The position numbers were made by a program, and so were the translations under genes. DNA of 45,679 nucleotides from NCBI GenBank assembly GCA_023301765.1, contig JALZUC010000051.1, forward strand, positions 29,315 to 74,993, in the 5' to 3' direction. The notes below the pieces were generated by a model. It did not search any database, was not told the DNA's origin, and worked only from the letters and a program-made list of their open reading frames with translations. Positions 17,480 to 27,512 of the stretch are shown here, in pieces. How positions within the stretch are numbered: position 1 is the first letter of the stretch; each line of letters starts with the position of its first letter. The stretch is from Akkermansiaceae bacterium (GTDB taxonomy: Bacteria; Verrucomicrobiota; Verrucomicrobiia; Verrucomicrobiales; Akkermansiaceae).

Positions 17480-19273
17480 ATGTCCTCCACCGCACACGCA
17501 GACCTACACTACTGCCCAGATTACTTCGCCTACTCGCACCGTAAATCGCGTGAGATTATGGTAGGCAATGTAGGTATAGGGGGGGATAACCCCATCCGCG
17601 TGCAGTCCATGATTACTTCTGACACCCGTGATACGGAAGCCTGTGTAAAACAAATCCTAGATCTTGCCGCTGTTGGTTGTGAGATAGTTCGTATTACTGC
17701 CCAGACCAAGAAATACGCTGCAAACTTAGAACATATCCGTAATGGTGTGCGTGCCGCTGGATGTGATGTGCCACTGGTAGCTGATATCCACTTTAAGCCA
17801 GACGCAGCCTTTGAAGCCGCCAAGTGGGTAGAAAAAATTCGGGTAAACCCGGGAAACTACTCAGATAAAAAGAAATTCGAAATCCGCGAATACACAGATG
17901 ATCAATACAGCGCAGAGTTAGAGCGTATCCGTGAAGACTTTGCACCGCTCGTAGAGTTATGTAAGGACCTTGGCCGCGCCATGCGCATAGGGACTAATCA
18001 CGGCTCACTCTCAGACCGCATCATGAACCGTTACGGAGATACACCACTCGGCATGGTAGAGAGTGCTCTGGAGTTTGCACGTATCGCTCGTGAGCTAGAC
18101 TATCATAATTTCTGCTTCTCCATGAAGGCCTCAAACCCAAAGGTAATGATCGAGGCATACCGCCTACTAGTAGCTCGTCTTGATCAAGAGGGTGATGACT
18201 GGAACTACCCCATCCACCTCGGCGTTACCGAAGCTGGGGATGGAGAGGACGGCCGGATCAAATCCGCCATAGGTATCGGCTCGCTATTAGCTGACGGTAT
18301 AGGAGATACCATCCGCGTTTCCCTAACGGAAGATGCAATACATGAGATCCCAGTGGCTAAGGCCATCATCGCTAATATTGAAAAATCTCAATTCCCCGAA
18401 GACCCCACCGGCAGTCAACGCGCCCCCCTTTCCTATAATCCATTTTCCTACGAGCGCCGCCGAGCCCATAAGCTCGAGATCAACGGCCATCAACTAGGTG
18501 GAGATAATACCATCAGAGTATTTACCTCGCGGGAAAAGTGGGCTGCGCTCGCACACAAGATCGATAAGCTAGGTGACTTTACACCAGAAATAGTAGCTGA
18601 AGACGCCCCCATACAAGAGATTCTCCCATGGGACAGCGCCGCCATTCAGAGGCTTAATGCAGTCCAAGAGCCACAGCTAGTCACCGTGGCTGACGGTTGC
18701 CATGGAGCTGCGGTCATCCACGCCTTCCGCCTCCTAGCCGCCAAGCTAGCAGCACACCATCCCATCTTACTCAAGGACACACTCACCCCCTCCACAGATA
18801 CTGGAGCAGACTTTACGGATACCCTCACCACCGCTGCTCGAAACATCGGGTCGCTACTCTGTGATGGCATCGGTGACGCCATTCTCATTCAAGGTGAGCA
18901 AGCCCCTGGACAATCTCTGCGCCTTGCCTACAACGTACTTCAGGCCGCTGGCTCCCGTATCTTCAAGACAGACTACGTCGCCTGCCCATCCTGCGGCCGC
19001 ACCCTCTTTAACCTCCAAGAGACTACCCAAAAAATCCGCGCCGCCACTGGTCACCTTAAGGGTGTTCGAATAGCCATTATGGGCTGTATTGTCAACGGCC
19101 CCGGAGAAATGGCAGATGCAGACTTCGGTTACGTAGGTGGTGCACCTAACAAGATCAATCTATACGTTGGCAAACAAGCCGTAAAATTCAACATCCCCGA
19201 GGATGAAGCCGTTGAACGCCTAATTGAGCTCATCACCGAACACGGTAAATGGATTGATGCTCCCGGAGCGTAA
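17480..19273 (+). CDS. ispG: 4-hydroxy-3-methylbut-2-enyl diphosphate synthase, long form
   Basis: IspG converts methylerythritol cyclodiphosphate to hydroxymethylbutenyl diphosphate with a 4Fe-4S cluster, the penultimate step of the non-mevalonate isoprenoid pathway. The N-terminal TIM barrel begins after SREIMVGNVGIGGDNPIRVQSM. The cluster ligands are Cys502, Cys505 (ACPSCGRTLF) and Cys536 with Glu543 (MGCIVNGPGEM). At 597 residues it is the long type with an extra middle domain (about 290-450), known from plants, Chlamydiae and Bacteroidetes. The ATG at 17480 is preferred over an in-frame TTG at 17444 because the latter lies inside the direct repeat. It stands alone on this strand, with the next gene convergent. 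Confidence 0.95.
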   Translation: MSSTAHADLHYCPDYFAYSHRKSREIMVGNVGIGGDNPIRVQSMITSDTRDTEACVKQILDLAAVGCEIVRITAQTKKYAANLEHIRNGVRAAGCDVPLVADIHFKPDAAFEAAKWVEKIRVNPGNYSDKKKFEIREYTDDQYSAELERIREDFAPLVELCKDLGRAMRIGTNHGSLSDRIMNRYGDTPLGMVESALEFARIARELDYHNFCFSMKASNPKVMIEAYRLLVARLDQEGDDWNYPIHLGVTEAGDGEDGRIKSAIGIGSLLADGIGDTIRVSLTEDAIHEIPVAKAIIANIEKSQFPEDPTGSQRAPLSYNPFSYERRRAHKLEINGHQLGGDNTIRVFTSREKWAALAHKIDKLGDFTPEIVAEDAPIQEILPWDSAAIQRLNAVQEPQLVTVADGCHGAAVIHAFRLLAAKLAAHHPILLKDTLTPSTDTGADFTDTLTTAARNIGSLLCDGIGDAILIQGEQAPGQSLRLAYNVLQAAGSRIFKTDYVACPSCGRTLFNLQETTQKIRAATGHLKGVRIAIMGCIVNGPGEMADADFGYVGGAPNKINLYVGKQAVKFNIPEDEAVERLIELITEHGKWIDAPGA

Positions 19274-19282
19274 CCACAGCTC

Positions 19283-19564
19283 TTAAAACATAGAATCTAT
19301 CTCACGCCATACCTCCTCCTCGGCACCCTCCTTAGTACGAATAAAGAGCTCCTGTAATCCCTTAGAACTTTGGGTGACAGCCTTTAGTCCACCTGAGACC
19401 ACACGCTGTATACGCACAGAGCCAGTAGTCGATTTACCCCCCAATGATTTGCCGCCATATGAGCGCCCTATGATAACGCCCACTACCCCAGGAAATGATT
19501 CTATTTTACGAAACACTTTTAGGCACTCTTTTGAGGAACTTTGATGTCTACCGCGTGAAGGCAT
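19283..19564 (-). CDS. Small basic hypothetical protein
   Basis: Not recognised. The 93-residue product is soluble, basic and glycine/lysine-rich in its centre (IIGRSYGGKSLGGKSTTGSVRI contains two GGKS copies). It has an N-terminal helix ending in FPGVVGVIIG and a C-terminal amphipathic strand/helix with KGLQELFIRTKEGAEEEVWREID. It fills a gap that would otherwise be empty, has a protein-like composition and ends 9 bp from ispG on the opposite strand. A compact alpha/beta nucleic-acid-binding protein is one possibility, based only on charge. Confidence 0.6.
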   Translation of the reverse strand: MPSRGRHQSSSKECLKVFRKIESFPGVVGVIIGRSYGGKSLGGKSTTGSVRIQRVVSGGLKAVTQSSKGLQELFIRTKEGAEEEVWREIDSMF

Positions 19565-19648
19565 AGCGACCTACTTATACCCTATCCACCTTTCTATCAA
19601 AGATGATATTACAGGATTTCTTCTTATTCTAAAAACCACTCCTGCCCT

Positions 19649-20596
19649 ATGAATACCAAAGCGGTTCTCGCTCTTATTCTATGCTGCGCCTCTTGGGGCA
19701 TAACCTTCCCCATTATTAAGGCTGTCATGATTGAACTCCGCGAACAGAGCCCAAACGGCTCTTCGCTCTTCTTCGCTAGCTGGATACAGATGGCCCGTTT
19801 TCTTCTTGCCGGAGTCATCATGTTTTTCTTAACCATCCACCTCAAAAGGCCAACAGCTCTAGAGATCCGCCAGGGGCTTATCATAGGTTTCTGGGGAGGT
19901 ATAGGCATGTGGCTTCAGGCAGATGCCCTAGCTTACACAGAGGCATCCACTTCTGCCTTTCTAACCCAGTGTTACTGTATCTTTCTACCGCTTTGGGTGG
20001 CATTCCGAGATCGTCGCTTACCTGGTAAAACAACCATAATCCCCGTAACACTAGTACTAGTTGGAGGTGCTATACTTGCAGGTATAACCGCAGATGAATT
20101 TACCCTCGGCCGTGGTGAGCTACTCACCATCTTAAGTGCCCTCTTCTTTACCGTCCAAATGTTAGTAATAGAAAATCCCAAGTATACTAAGAATCGAGGC
20201 CGTAGCGTCAGCCTTATCATGTTTGTAGGCATAAGTATCATATTTCTCCCTATCACGTTCTTTGCAGCTCCCTCGTTAGCCAGTGTTATTATTATGGGTT
20301 CATCTAGCAGTATCATTATCCTGATAACCATAGTCGCTACTGTCTGCACCGTTGGGTCATTCTGGCTTATGAATGCCTGGCAACGACATGTAACCGCTAC
20401 AGAAGCTGGTATTATCTACACATCTGAGCCAGTATTTGCCGCATGCTACGTTCTCTTTTTACCCAGTATCCTTGCTTCACTTATGGGCCATTCATATGCC
20501 AATGAAACACTGACTAGTAAACTCATCATTGGCGGTGCACTAATCATTACGGCTAACTTCGTAGTAGTTTATTCTAGGAAAAAATCTAAAATCTAA
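19649..20596 (+). CDS. EamA/DMT-family permease
   Basis: About ten membrane segments are arranged as two EamA halves. The protein starts MNTKAVLALILCCASWGITFPIIKAVM, a typical first EamA helix, and the first half ends with EASTSAFLTQCYCIFLPLWVAFRDRR. The second half has GRGELLTILSALFFTVQMLVIENP and then ATEAGIIYTSEPVFAACYVLFLPSIL. DMT permeases usually export metabolites such as amino acids, or exchange sugar nucleotides; the substrate cannot be told. Length 315 is normal. Position just before kbl-tdh, 107 bp away, could suggest a link to threonine/glycine metabolism, but the gap is large enough for a separate promoter. Confidence 0.88.
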   Translation: MNTKAVLALILCCASWGITFPIIKAVMIELREQSPNGSSLFFASWIQMARFLLAGVIMFFLTIHLKRPTALEIRQGLIIGFWGGIGMWLQADALAYTEASTSAFLTQCYCIFLPLWVAFRDRRLPGKTTIIPVTLVLVGGAILAGITADEFTLGRGELLTILSALFFTVQMLVIENPKYTKNRGRSVSLIMFVGISIIFLPITFFAAPSLASVIIMGSSSSIIILITIVATVCTVGSFWLMNAWQRHVTATEAGIIYTSEPVFAACYVLFLPSILASLMGHSYANETLTSKLIIGGALIITANFVVVYSRKKSKI

Positions 20597-20703
20597 AATA
20601 GAATAAATGTACTCCTTTGTTTATTAAATAATACCCTTTTAGATACTCACATCTGCCCCCTCTTAATGGGCAATTAACGCAGCCCGATACACTAAATACA
20701 ACA

Positions 20704-21903
20704 ATGCTACCAACTTTATTCGATCAGCATCTAAAGTCCACTCTTAGTAAAATTAAACAAGAGGGCCTATACAAATCAGAGCGTTTTATTACTTCCTCCC
20801 AGAACAGTGAAATCACACTTAAAGATGGCCGTAACGTCATTAACCTTTGTGCTAACAATTACCTAGGACTAGCTGATAACCCACAGGTAACTGAAGCCGC
20901 CACCCGGGCGCTTAAAGACTGGGGCTTCGGCATGGCCTCTGTGCGCTTCATATGCGGTACACAGACTCTACATAAAGAATTAGAGGAAAGGATTTCTGAT
21001 TTTCTAGGCACAGAGGACACTATCCTCTACCCGTCCTGCTTTGATGCTAATGGTGGCCTCTTTGAAGTAATATTAGGACCAGAGGATGCTATCATCTCAG
21101 ATAGATTAAACCATGCCTCTATCATCGATGGTGTAAGGCTATGTAAAGCACAGCGGTACCGCTATCGTAACAACGATATGGCAGACCTAGAAACTCAGCT
21201 ACAGAAGGCAGAAAAAGCTGGTGCACGTTTTAAGATGATCACTACCGATGGGGTCTTTTCTATGGACGGTATCATCTGTCAGCTAGATGAAGTACACCGT
21301 CTAGCTGATAAATACGGCGCTATCGTCCATTTTGATGATTGTCACTCCACGGGGTTTCTCGGCGCACGTGGCCGTGGCACTCACGAACACTGCGGGCTTT
21401 TTGGTAAGATTGACCTCACCACAGGTACTCTCGGTAAAGCTCTCGGTGGTGCGTCAGGAGGATACACCAGCGGAAAAAAGGAAATCATTGACCTACTGCG
21501 TCAACGATCACGCCCCTACCTATTCTCTAACACTATCGCACCTGTCATCGTAGCAGCCTCACTGGAGGTATTTAAAATACTAGCAGCATCCACAGAGCTG
21601 GCAGATCGAGTAAAGTCCAATACTGAATATTTTCGTACCCAGTTAGATACCACAGGATTTAAGGTAGCTGGAGCTGATCACCCCATCTGCCCAGTGATGA
21701 TTGGTGATGCAGGCTTATCTCAGCAATTTTCAGAGCGCCTCTTGGAAAAAGGAGTATTTGCTATTGGCTTCTTTCACCCAGTGGTGCCTCACGGAAGCGC
21801 CCGTATCCGTACTCAGGTCAGTGCAGCACATACCCACACTCAGCTAGACAACGCTATAAAAGCCTTCGTAGAAACGGGCAAAGAGCTAGGTATCATCTCT
21901 TAA
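20704..21903 (+). CDS. kbl: Glycine C-acetyltransferase (2-amino-3-ketobutyrate CoA ligase)
   Basis: Kbl cleaves 2-amino-3-oxobutyrate with CoA into glycine and acetyl-CoA, the second step of threonine degradation. It is a PLP enzyme of the alpha-oxoamine synthase family. The Schiff-base lysine is Lys245 ([16 protein letters not shown]), the phosphate-binding region includes [15 protein letters not shown], and [17 protein letters not shown] carries the ring-binding Asp. The N-terminal [10 protein letters not shown] motif is also standard. Length 399 matches the E. coli enzyme (398). The gene starts 12 bp before tdh ends the pair, so the unstable intermediate can be handed over. No Shine-Dalgarno sequence precedes the ATG. 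Confidence 0.96.
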   Translation: MLPTLFDQHLKSTLSKIKQEGLYKSERFITSSQNSEITLKDGRNVINLCANNYLGLADNPQVTEAATRALKDWGFGMASVRFICGTQTLHKELEERISDFLGTEDTILYPSCFDANGGLFEVILGPEDAIISDRLNHASIIDGVRLCKAQRYRYRNNDMADLETQLQKAEKAGARFKMITTDGVFSMDGIICQLDEVHRLADKYGAIVHFDDCHSTGFLGARGRGTHEHCGLFGKIDLTTGTLGKALGGASGGYTSGKKEIIDLLRQRSRPYLFSNTIAPVIVAASLEVFKILAASTELADRVKSNTEYFRTQLDTTGFKVAGADHPICPVMIGDAGLSQQFSERLLEKGVFAIGFFHPVVPHGSARIRTQVSAAHTHTQLDNAIKAFVETGKELGIIS

Positions 21904-21915
21904 CTATACCGTATC

Positions 21916-22944
21916 ATGATGAAAGCCCTCGTTAAAAGTAAGCCAGAGCAAGGGCTTTGGCTAAAAGACGTGCCCATGCCTATATGTGGGCCTATGGATA
22001 TAATGATCCGAATTCAGAAAACATCTATCTGTGGTACTGATTTTCACATCTGGAAATGGGATGAATGGGCGCAGAAAACAATTAAAACCCCCATGATCAT
22101 AGGTCATGAATTTTGTGGTGAAACAGTAGAAGTTGGTAACGGCGTCACAGACTTTAAAATAGGCGAACGCGTATCTGGTGAAGGCCATATCGTATGTGGC
22201 CACTGCCGTAGCTGCCTAGCAGGACGCCGGCACTTATGCCCTAACACTGTAGGTGTGGGTATCCAGCGGGCAGGTGCCTTTGCTGAGTATTTAGTAATCC
22301 CAGCAAGTAATGCTTACAAAGTACCTAAAGAAATCCCTGCCGATATCGTATCCTCTTTTGATCCTCTCGGAAACGCTGTTCATACTGCTTTATCTTGGGA
22401 TCTAACGGCTGAAGACATCTTAATTACCGGCGCTGGCCCAATAGGCTGCATGGCCGCATCTGTGGCACGCTTCGCAGGCGCGCGACACGTGGTAGTTACC
22501 GATGTAAACCCTTACCGTCTAGACCTCGCCAAAAAAATGGGCGCCACACGCGTGGTCAATGTTTCTAAAGAGTCCTTATCTGATGTAAAAGCGGAACTAG
22601 AAATGAAAGAAGGCTTTGACGTAGCCATGGAAATGTCCGGTCACCCAAGTGGTCTTAATGATATTTTAGAAAATACCTCTAATGGAGCTAAAGTATCCCT
22701 ATTAGGTATTTTCCCCAAAGACTTTGCCATTAACTGGGACAAAGTTATTTTTAAGGGGCTAGTGCTAAAAGGCATCTACGGACGTGAAATGTATGAGACA
22801 TGGTACCGTATGTCATCCATGATCAGAGCAGGACTAGATATCAGCCCTGTTATCACACATCACTTTCATTACACCGAGTTTCAAAAAGGTATAGATGTCA
22901 TCAAGTCCGGCGAATGCGGCAAAGTTGTCTTAGATTGGTCATAG
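21916..22944 (+). CDS. tdh: L-threonine 3-dehydrogenase
   Basis: Tdh oxidises threonine to 2-amino-3-oxobutyrate with NAD; it is a zinc medium-chain dehydrogenase. The catalytic zinc Cys is Cys39 in TSICGTDFH, with [12 protein letters not shown] following. The structural zinc loop is [15 protein letters not shown], and the NAD fold is [29 protein letters not shown]. The gene has two consecutive ATG codons (21916 and 21919); using the second gives 341 residues and Cys38, exactly as in E. coli Tdh, so 21919 may be the true start. By eye it is very close to the enterobacterial enzyme. It follows kbl by 12 bp and ends 7 bp from the convergent GH63 gene. Confidence 0.95.
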   Translation: MMKALVKSKPEQGLWLKDVPMPICGPMDIMIRIQKTSICGTDFHIWKWDEWAQKTIKTPMIIGHEFCGETVEVGNGVTDFKIGERVSGEGHIVCGHCRSCLAGRRHLCPNTVGVGIQRAGAFAEYLVIPASNAYKVPKEIPADIVSSFDPLGNAVHTALSWDLTAEDILITGAGPIGCMAASVARFAGARHVVVTDVNPYRLDLAKKMGATRVVNVSKESLSDVKAELEMKEGFDVAMEMSGHPSGLNDILENTSNGAKVSLLGIFPKDFAINWDKVIFKGLVLKGIYGREMYETWYRMSSMIRAGLDISPVITHHFHYTEFQKGIDVIKSGECGKVVLDWS

Positions 22945-22951
22945 TATAAGC

Positions 22952-25615
22952 CTAACTATCTATTAGATCCCTCTTATGAATTAAATGAGTCACCAACGAC
23001 GTCCACCCAGTCTGGTGAGACGCACCTAGACCTTCGCCCGTTTCTCCATGAAAGTACTCATGAAAGAGGATTAAATCCTGCCAATGGTCCTTCTCTTGAT
23101 AACGAGTAGCATCACCAAAGCATGGCCTGCTACCATCTTCTCTGGGAGTAAACAGGCTTACTAGACGACCACATATATCATGTGCCACCTCACGGAGGTT
23201 AGCTTGCCTTCCAGAACCCACAGGATACTCCACTGTAAAGGAGTCTCCATAGTAGAAGTAGTAGCGCTCAAGAGCCTCAATGAGTAGGTAGTTAGTGGGG
23301 AACCATACCGGCCCGCGCCAATTAGAGTTTCCACCGAACATAGCAGTCTCAGATTCCCCAGGGGTGTAGCGAACCTCATTAGTCTGCCCACCATGGGTAA
23401 AGGTAAATGGCTCTTTCTCATGCGCTTTACTTAGTGAGCGAATACCGTGTAGGGAGAGAAATTCCTTAGGATCTAACATCCGCTCCAGTGTCCTGCGGAG
23501 CTGTTCTTCTGAAGCTACAGAGAGTAGCACTAGATCACCAATGTTTCGCTTTTTAGTACGACGGAAGGAAATATATTTCAGTAGGTCTGGACGATTAGCT
23601 AAAAACCAGTCCACCCTACTTTTAAACTCCGGCAGCCTGTCTAAACTCTCTTGAGTCAGCGTCATGGTAGCAAACAGTGGTAATAAACCCACTAGCGAAC
23701 GCGTGCGTAGGTGCATAGGCTGATTACTATTTATAAGGAGTTGGTCATAGTAAAAGCCATCCTCCTCATTCCAGAGACCTGTCCCCCCGATAGTGTTAAT
23801 AGCATCGGTAATATTAACAAAGTGCTCAAAAAACTTAGAGGCTATATCCTCGTATGCCGGATTCTCAGGGGCTAACTCCAGAGCCATAGCGAGCATGGTG
23901 AGACAGTAGCTCGCCATCCATGCAGTACCATCTGCCTGGTGTAGAGTGGAGCCATCAGGTAGCGCATGTGAGCGATCAAAAACTCCAATATTATCTAGAC
24001 CAAGAAATCCTCCACCAAAGACATTTCTACCCTCACTATCCTTACGGTTCACCCACCATGTAAAATTAATAAGAAGCTTGTGAAATGCCTTTTCTAAGAA
24101 AACAAGATCACGCTCACCACGAGGAGCACCTATTTTATAAACTCGCCACACTGCCCACGCATGCACAGGAGGATTTACATCTGAGAAATTCCACTCATAT
24201 GCCGGCAGCTGGCCATTTGGGTGCATATACCACTCCCTCATCAGTAAGAGTAACTGACTCTTAGCAAATTCAGGGTCAATCGCGGCAAAGGCAATCATAT
24301 GAAATGCAGAGTCCCAGGCGGCAAACCATGGATATTCCCATTTATCTGGCATGGAAAATACATCTTGAGCGTAGACATGCTGCCAATCATGATTTCTTCC
24401 TTCAAGACGGCTTACCGGTAAAGCCGAGCCATCAGGGCTGTGTGTCAGCCAGTCTTTAACTACAAAGTGGTAAAACTGCTTAGTCCATAGCAAACCTGCG
24501 TATGACTGCCTGCAAACTAGCTTTTCCTCATCTGATAGATTCTGCGCAATTTTCCCGCGATAGAATTCATCACACTCAGAGATACGAGCTGCGATCGTCT
24601 CCTCAAATTCCTCAAAAGAGTGAAAGCCATTATTTTCACCTTCTCGGTGGAGGCGGCAGCGTACTGAAACAGAATGACCTGCAGGGATTTCAAATTTAAA
24701 AACTGGTGCCGCCTTCGTCCCTGTATGATCAGGGTTTACCACATCTTTATGCTCATCGATAATATGACGGTGGAAGGCATCTTTAGTGTAAGGACTTTTA
24801 CTCTTTCTTTTAAAAATAGCCTCCTCATTAGTTTCGTTATCAGTGAAGAGCCATGAATCCAGTGGACTCTCATGTGTAGATTCTGCGTGAAAGACAAACT
24901 TCCCCAGTGTTCCATGAGTGATCTTCAGCACCCCATCTTCAAGAAATAGATTAGGTTTTTTAAAAGGTATCTCACTCTTATTTCCACCCTCCCAGATATT
25001 ACGCATCCAGACCATTGGTAGTACGTGGATAGGCGCTGTATCAGGCCCCCTATTAGTTATGGTAATCTTCCAAAGAATATCCTCAGGAGTGCGCTTCGTC
25101 ACCTCTTGGACGACATCAAAGTAACGATCATCATCAAAGACCCCAAGGTCTTCCAACTCAACCTCACGGTCTAATCGCGTAAGCTTACTATTTTCCTCCA
25201 ATAGCTTACCATAGGGATACTCAGACTGTGGATATTTATACAGTACCTTAGTATATGAGTGTGATGGGGTAGAGTCCAGGTAGTAGTAGCACTCCTTACA
25301 GTCTTCACCATGATTTCCCTCATGCCCACCAAAGCCAAATAACCTCTCTTTAAGAATAGGGTCCTTACCATTCCATAAGGCTGGAGCAAAACAGAGTCTC
25401 CCCTTTCGGTCTGACCATCCGTTCAGACCATCCTCACTCCAGCGATAGACTCTACTTCTTGCCTGATCATGAGGAAATGCAGACCAGCAGTGACCATGAT
25501 CTGAGTAATCCTCACGTACCGTACCCCACTGCCGCTCACTAAGGTAAGGCCCCCAGCGGAGCCAGTTTTTAGAACGTTCGCGATTTTCTTCTAGGCGCTG
25601 CTCTTCAGGAATCAT
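22952..25615 (-). CDS. GH63-family glucosidase-like protein
   Basis: An 887-residue protein without a signal peptide, resembling bacterial GH63 glycosidases with an N-terminal beta-domain and a C-terminal (alpha/alpha)6 barrel. Recognisable stretches are GPYLSERQWGTVREDYSDHG, ISNRGPDTAPIHVLPMVWMRN-like beta strands, WEYPWFAAWDSAFHMIAFAAIDP with the probable acidic residue in WDSA, GQLPAYEWNFSDVNPPVHAWA, DGTAWMASYCLTML and ETAMFGGNSNWRGPVWFPTNYLL. Relatives act on alpha-glucosides or mannosylglycerate/glucosylglycerate, so the substrate is undecided. It is probably cytoplasmic. It is divergent from the sulfatase gene with a shared 225-bp promoter region, so co-regulation in glycan use is possible. 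Confidence 0.88.
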   Translation of the reverse strand: MIPEEQRLEENRERSKNWLRWGPYLSERQWGTVREDYSDHGHCWSAFPHDQARSRVYRWSEDGLNGWSDRKGRLCFAPALWNGKDPILKERLFGFGGHEGNHGEDCKECYYYLDSTPSHSYTKVLYKYPQSEYPYGKLLEENSKLTRLDREVELEDLGVFDDDRYFDVVQEVTKRTPEDILWKITITNRGPDTAPIHVLPMVWMRNIWEGGNKSEIPFKKPNLFLEDGVLKITHGTLGKFVFHAESTHESPLDSWLFTDNETNEEAIFKRKSKSPYTKDAFHRHIIDEHKDVVNPDHTGTKAAPVFKFEIPAGHSVSVRCRLHREGENNGFHSFEEFEETIAARISECDEFYRGKIAQNLSDEEKLVCRQSYAGLLWTKQFYHFVVKDWLTHSPDGSALPVSRLEGRNHDWQHVYAQDVFSMPDKWEYPWFAAWDSAFHMIAFAAIDPEFAKSQLLLLMREWYMHPNGQLPAYEWNFSDVNPPVHAWAVWRVYKIGAPRGERDLVFLEKAFHKLLINFTWWVNRKDSEGRNVFGGGFLGLDNIGVFDRSHALPDGSTLHQADGTAWMASYCLTMLAMALELAPENPAYEDIASKFFEHFVNITDAINTIGGTGLWNEEDGFYYDQLLINSNQPMHLRTRSLVGLLPLFATMTLTQESLDRLPEFKSRVDWFLANRPDLLKYISFRRTKKRNIGDLVLLSVASEEQLRRTLERMLDPKEFLSLHGIRSLSKAHEKEPFTFTHGGQTNEVRYTPGESETAMFGGNSNWRGPVWFPTNYLLIEALERYYFYYGDSFTVEYPVGSGRQANLREVAHDICGRLVSLFTPREDGSRPCFGDATRYQEKDHWQDLILFHEYFHGETGEGLGASHQTGWTSLVTHLIHKRDLIDS

Positions 25616-25632
25616 AATCTATGGGGTTTAGC

Positions 25633-25653
25633 TTATTGCTAACGCTGCAATAA
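25633..25653 (-). promoter_or_regulatory. Hairpin just upstream of the GH63 gene
   Basis: TTATTGC (25633-25639) and GCAATAA (25647-25653) are perfect 7-bp arms around a 7-nt loop, 18-38 nt before the GH63 ATG on the - strand. It could be an operator dyad or a structure in the 5' leader. Confidence 0.35.
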
Positions 25654-25814
25654 CTCAGCAGCAGTAGTCATCAAGTAAGAAACTGGGAATTCCTCAGTGA
25701 CTGACATAAAAAAGTAACCATCTCTCCATTTCACAGGCTACTAAACAGAAAGTATTCAGCACAGGTAAAGCCATGAATCATGATATTACAAACAGCTTTT
25801 ATACTAGGCATAAT

Positions 25815-25820
25815 TATAAT
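25815..25820 (+). promoter_or_regulatory. Candidate -10 box of the sulfatase gene
   Basis: A perfect TATAAT ends 20 nt before the sulfatase ATG. No clear -35 is found at 16-18 bp spacing. If used, the transcript leader would be only about 14 nt with no Shine-Dalgarno sequence. Confidence 0.4.
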
Positions 25821-25840
25821 TTTTACCCACTATTCACAGC

Positions 25841-27400
25841 ATGATTCGTAATCATCTAGCCTCTCTCGTCTATGGAGCACTCGCAACCTGCTCTGCTCTC
25901 AGCGCCACAGCAGAAAATAGTGATAAGCCCAACGTTGTATTCATCTCTATTGATGATCTCAATGATTGGCAGGGAGCTCTTGGTGGTAACCCACAAGTAA
26001 AAACACCTAATATGGATCGCCTGTTTTCCAAAGGCACCCTTTTTACGAACGCTCATTGCTCTCAGGCAGTCTGCACTGCTTCACGTAACTCACTACTAAG
26101 TGGCCTACACCCCAGCAGCACAGGCTGGTACACATCCACAACATCAATGAACGAAAGCTACGAGCGCGTGATGGGAAGCCACAAGATGCTACCTCAGCAC
26201 TTTAAAGATAATGGCTACGTCACCATGGCTGTGGGTAAAATCTACCACAAAGGAACATCCGACTATAAATCTAGGACTAAAGATTTCTGGAGCACCACCG
26301 GCCCAAAATATAAAGTGTCTGGTAAACTCCGCGATAGAGGCGATGGCTACAAAGGGACCAAATTCTACCCCTTCCCCAAAGGCGGCAGCCAAATCACTAA
26401 TCACTACGGCTTCAAGGATGGCCACTCCCTCTGCGCAGGCCCATTAGATAAAGATGATATGCCAAACGGTCAAATGTATGATGAAATCATAGCAAACTGG
26501 GCTGTAGATCAGCTAAACGCTAAACATGATAAACCATTCTTTCTCGCCGTAGGTTTTGTCCGCCCTCACACACCTTACACGGCACCAAGAAAATATTTTG
26601 ACCTCTATGACCCGCAAAAAATCATATTACCCAAAATACCTGACGGTGAAATGGCCGACATCCCTATGTTAGGAAAGTCCATTGCTCACGGTAGACTTAA
26701 AAATGGAGATCATCACGCCGTCATAAATCTCAGCGACACCTATGCACGTGACCTTGTCCACGGTTATCTAGCTTGTGTCTCATTCGTAGACGCTCAAGTG
26801 GGCAAAGTAATAGATGCTCTAGAAAAAAGCCCCCATGCAGATAATACTATCATCGTACTCTGGTCAGACCACGGTCAACACCTTGGCGAAAAACACAGCT
26901 GGCGGAAGCAAACACTCTGGGAAGAAGCTACTAAAGTCCCCCTCTTCTTTAAAAGTCCTGAATCACAAAGTGCTAAATGTGCACAGGTCGTAAGCCTATT
27001 AGATATCTACCCCACTCTAGTTGATCTCTGCGGCCTCCCTGAGGCTAAAAAACTCGAGGGGAAATCACTACTCCCACTACTCAAAAACCCCAACACTAAA
27101 AGTGATAAACCCATACTCTGCACATGGTATTATAAAAACCACGCCATACGCAGTAATGACTGGCGCTACATCCGCTACCGTGATGGCACTGAGGAGCTCT
27201 ACGATCACCGCACAGATGGTGGCGAACATATCAATCTAGCCAGTAACCCTAAATACGCAGACATCATCGAACAGCACAAAAAGTGGCTTCCTACTAAAGA
27301 TGCCCTACCACCCAGAGACTCGAAATGGAGTCCAGATAAACTAGACCGCCGTGTACAAGAATGGAGTGATAACAACTCTGTACCAGACTGGTTAAAATAA
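25841..27400 (+). CDS. Secreted sulfatase, iduronate-2-sulfatase-like
   Basis: This is an arylsulfatase-superfamily enzyme with a signal peptide (MIRNHLASLVYGALATCSALSATA, cleavage near AENSD). The metal-binding segment VVFISIDDLNDWQGALGG and the formylglycine site CTASR (within AVCTASRNSLLSGL) define the family; this Cys must be converted to formylglycine by a maturase that is not in the window. Later conserved parts are PFFLAVGFVRPHTPY and LWSDHGQHLGEKHSW. The 'DDLNDW' and 'GFVRPHTPY' signatures are those of iduronate-2-sulfatase-like enzymes. It is likely to desulfate marine polysaccharides in the periplasm or outside. Length 519 is usual. Divergent from the GH63 gene; a strong terminator follows. 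Confidence 0.93.
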   Translation: MIRNHLASLVYGALATCSALSATAENSDKPNVVFISIDDLNDWQGALGGNPQVKTPNMDRLFSKGTLFTNAHCSQAVCTASRNSLLSGLHPSSTGWYTSTTSMNESYERVMGSHKMLPQHFKDNGYVTMAVGKIYHKGTSDYKSRTKDFWSTTGPKYKVSGKLRDRGDGYKGTKFYPFPKGGSQITNHYGFKDGHSLCAGPLDKDDMPNGQMYDEIIANWAVDQLNAKHDKPFFLAVGFVRPHTPYTAPRKYFDLYDPQKIILPKIPDGEMADIPMLGKSIAHGRLKNGDHHAVINLSDTYARDLVHGYLACVSFVDAQVGKVIDALEKSPHADNTIIVLWSDHGQHLGEKHSWRKQTLWEEATKVPLFFKSPESQSAKCAQVVSLLDIYPTLVDLCGLPEAKKLEGKSLLPLLKNPNTKSDKPILCTWYYKNHAIRSNDWRYIRYRDGTEELYDHRTDGGEHINLASNPKYADIIEQHKKWLPTKDALPPRDSKWSPDKLDRRVQEWSDNNSVPDWLK

Positions 27401-27460
27401 TTTGTTAGATGCCTATCAATAAAGGCTACGGCTCTAACTAAAGAGAGGCTTCAAACCAAT

Positions 27461-27489
27461 AAAACGGGGTATTGCTACCCCGCTTTTTT
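27461..27489. terminator. Strong bidirectional rho-independent terminator
   Basis: CGGGGTA (27465-27471) and TACCCCG (27476-27482) form a perfect 7-bp stem with a TTGC tetraloop. It is followed by CTTTTTT on + and preceded by AAAA, giving a T run on -. It separates the convergent sulfatase and leuB transcripts. Confidence 0.9.
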
Positions 27490-27512
27490 GAATGTTAGAG
27501 CCCAGATCAGGC

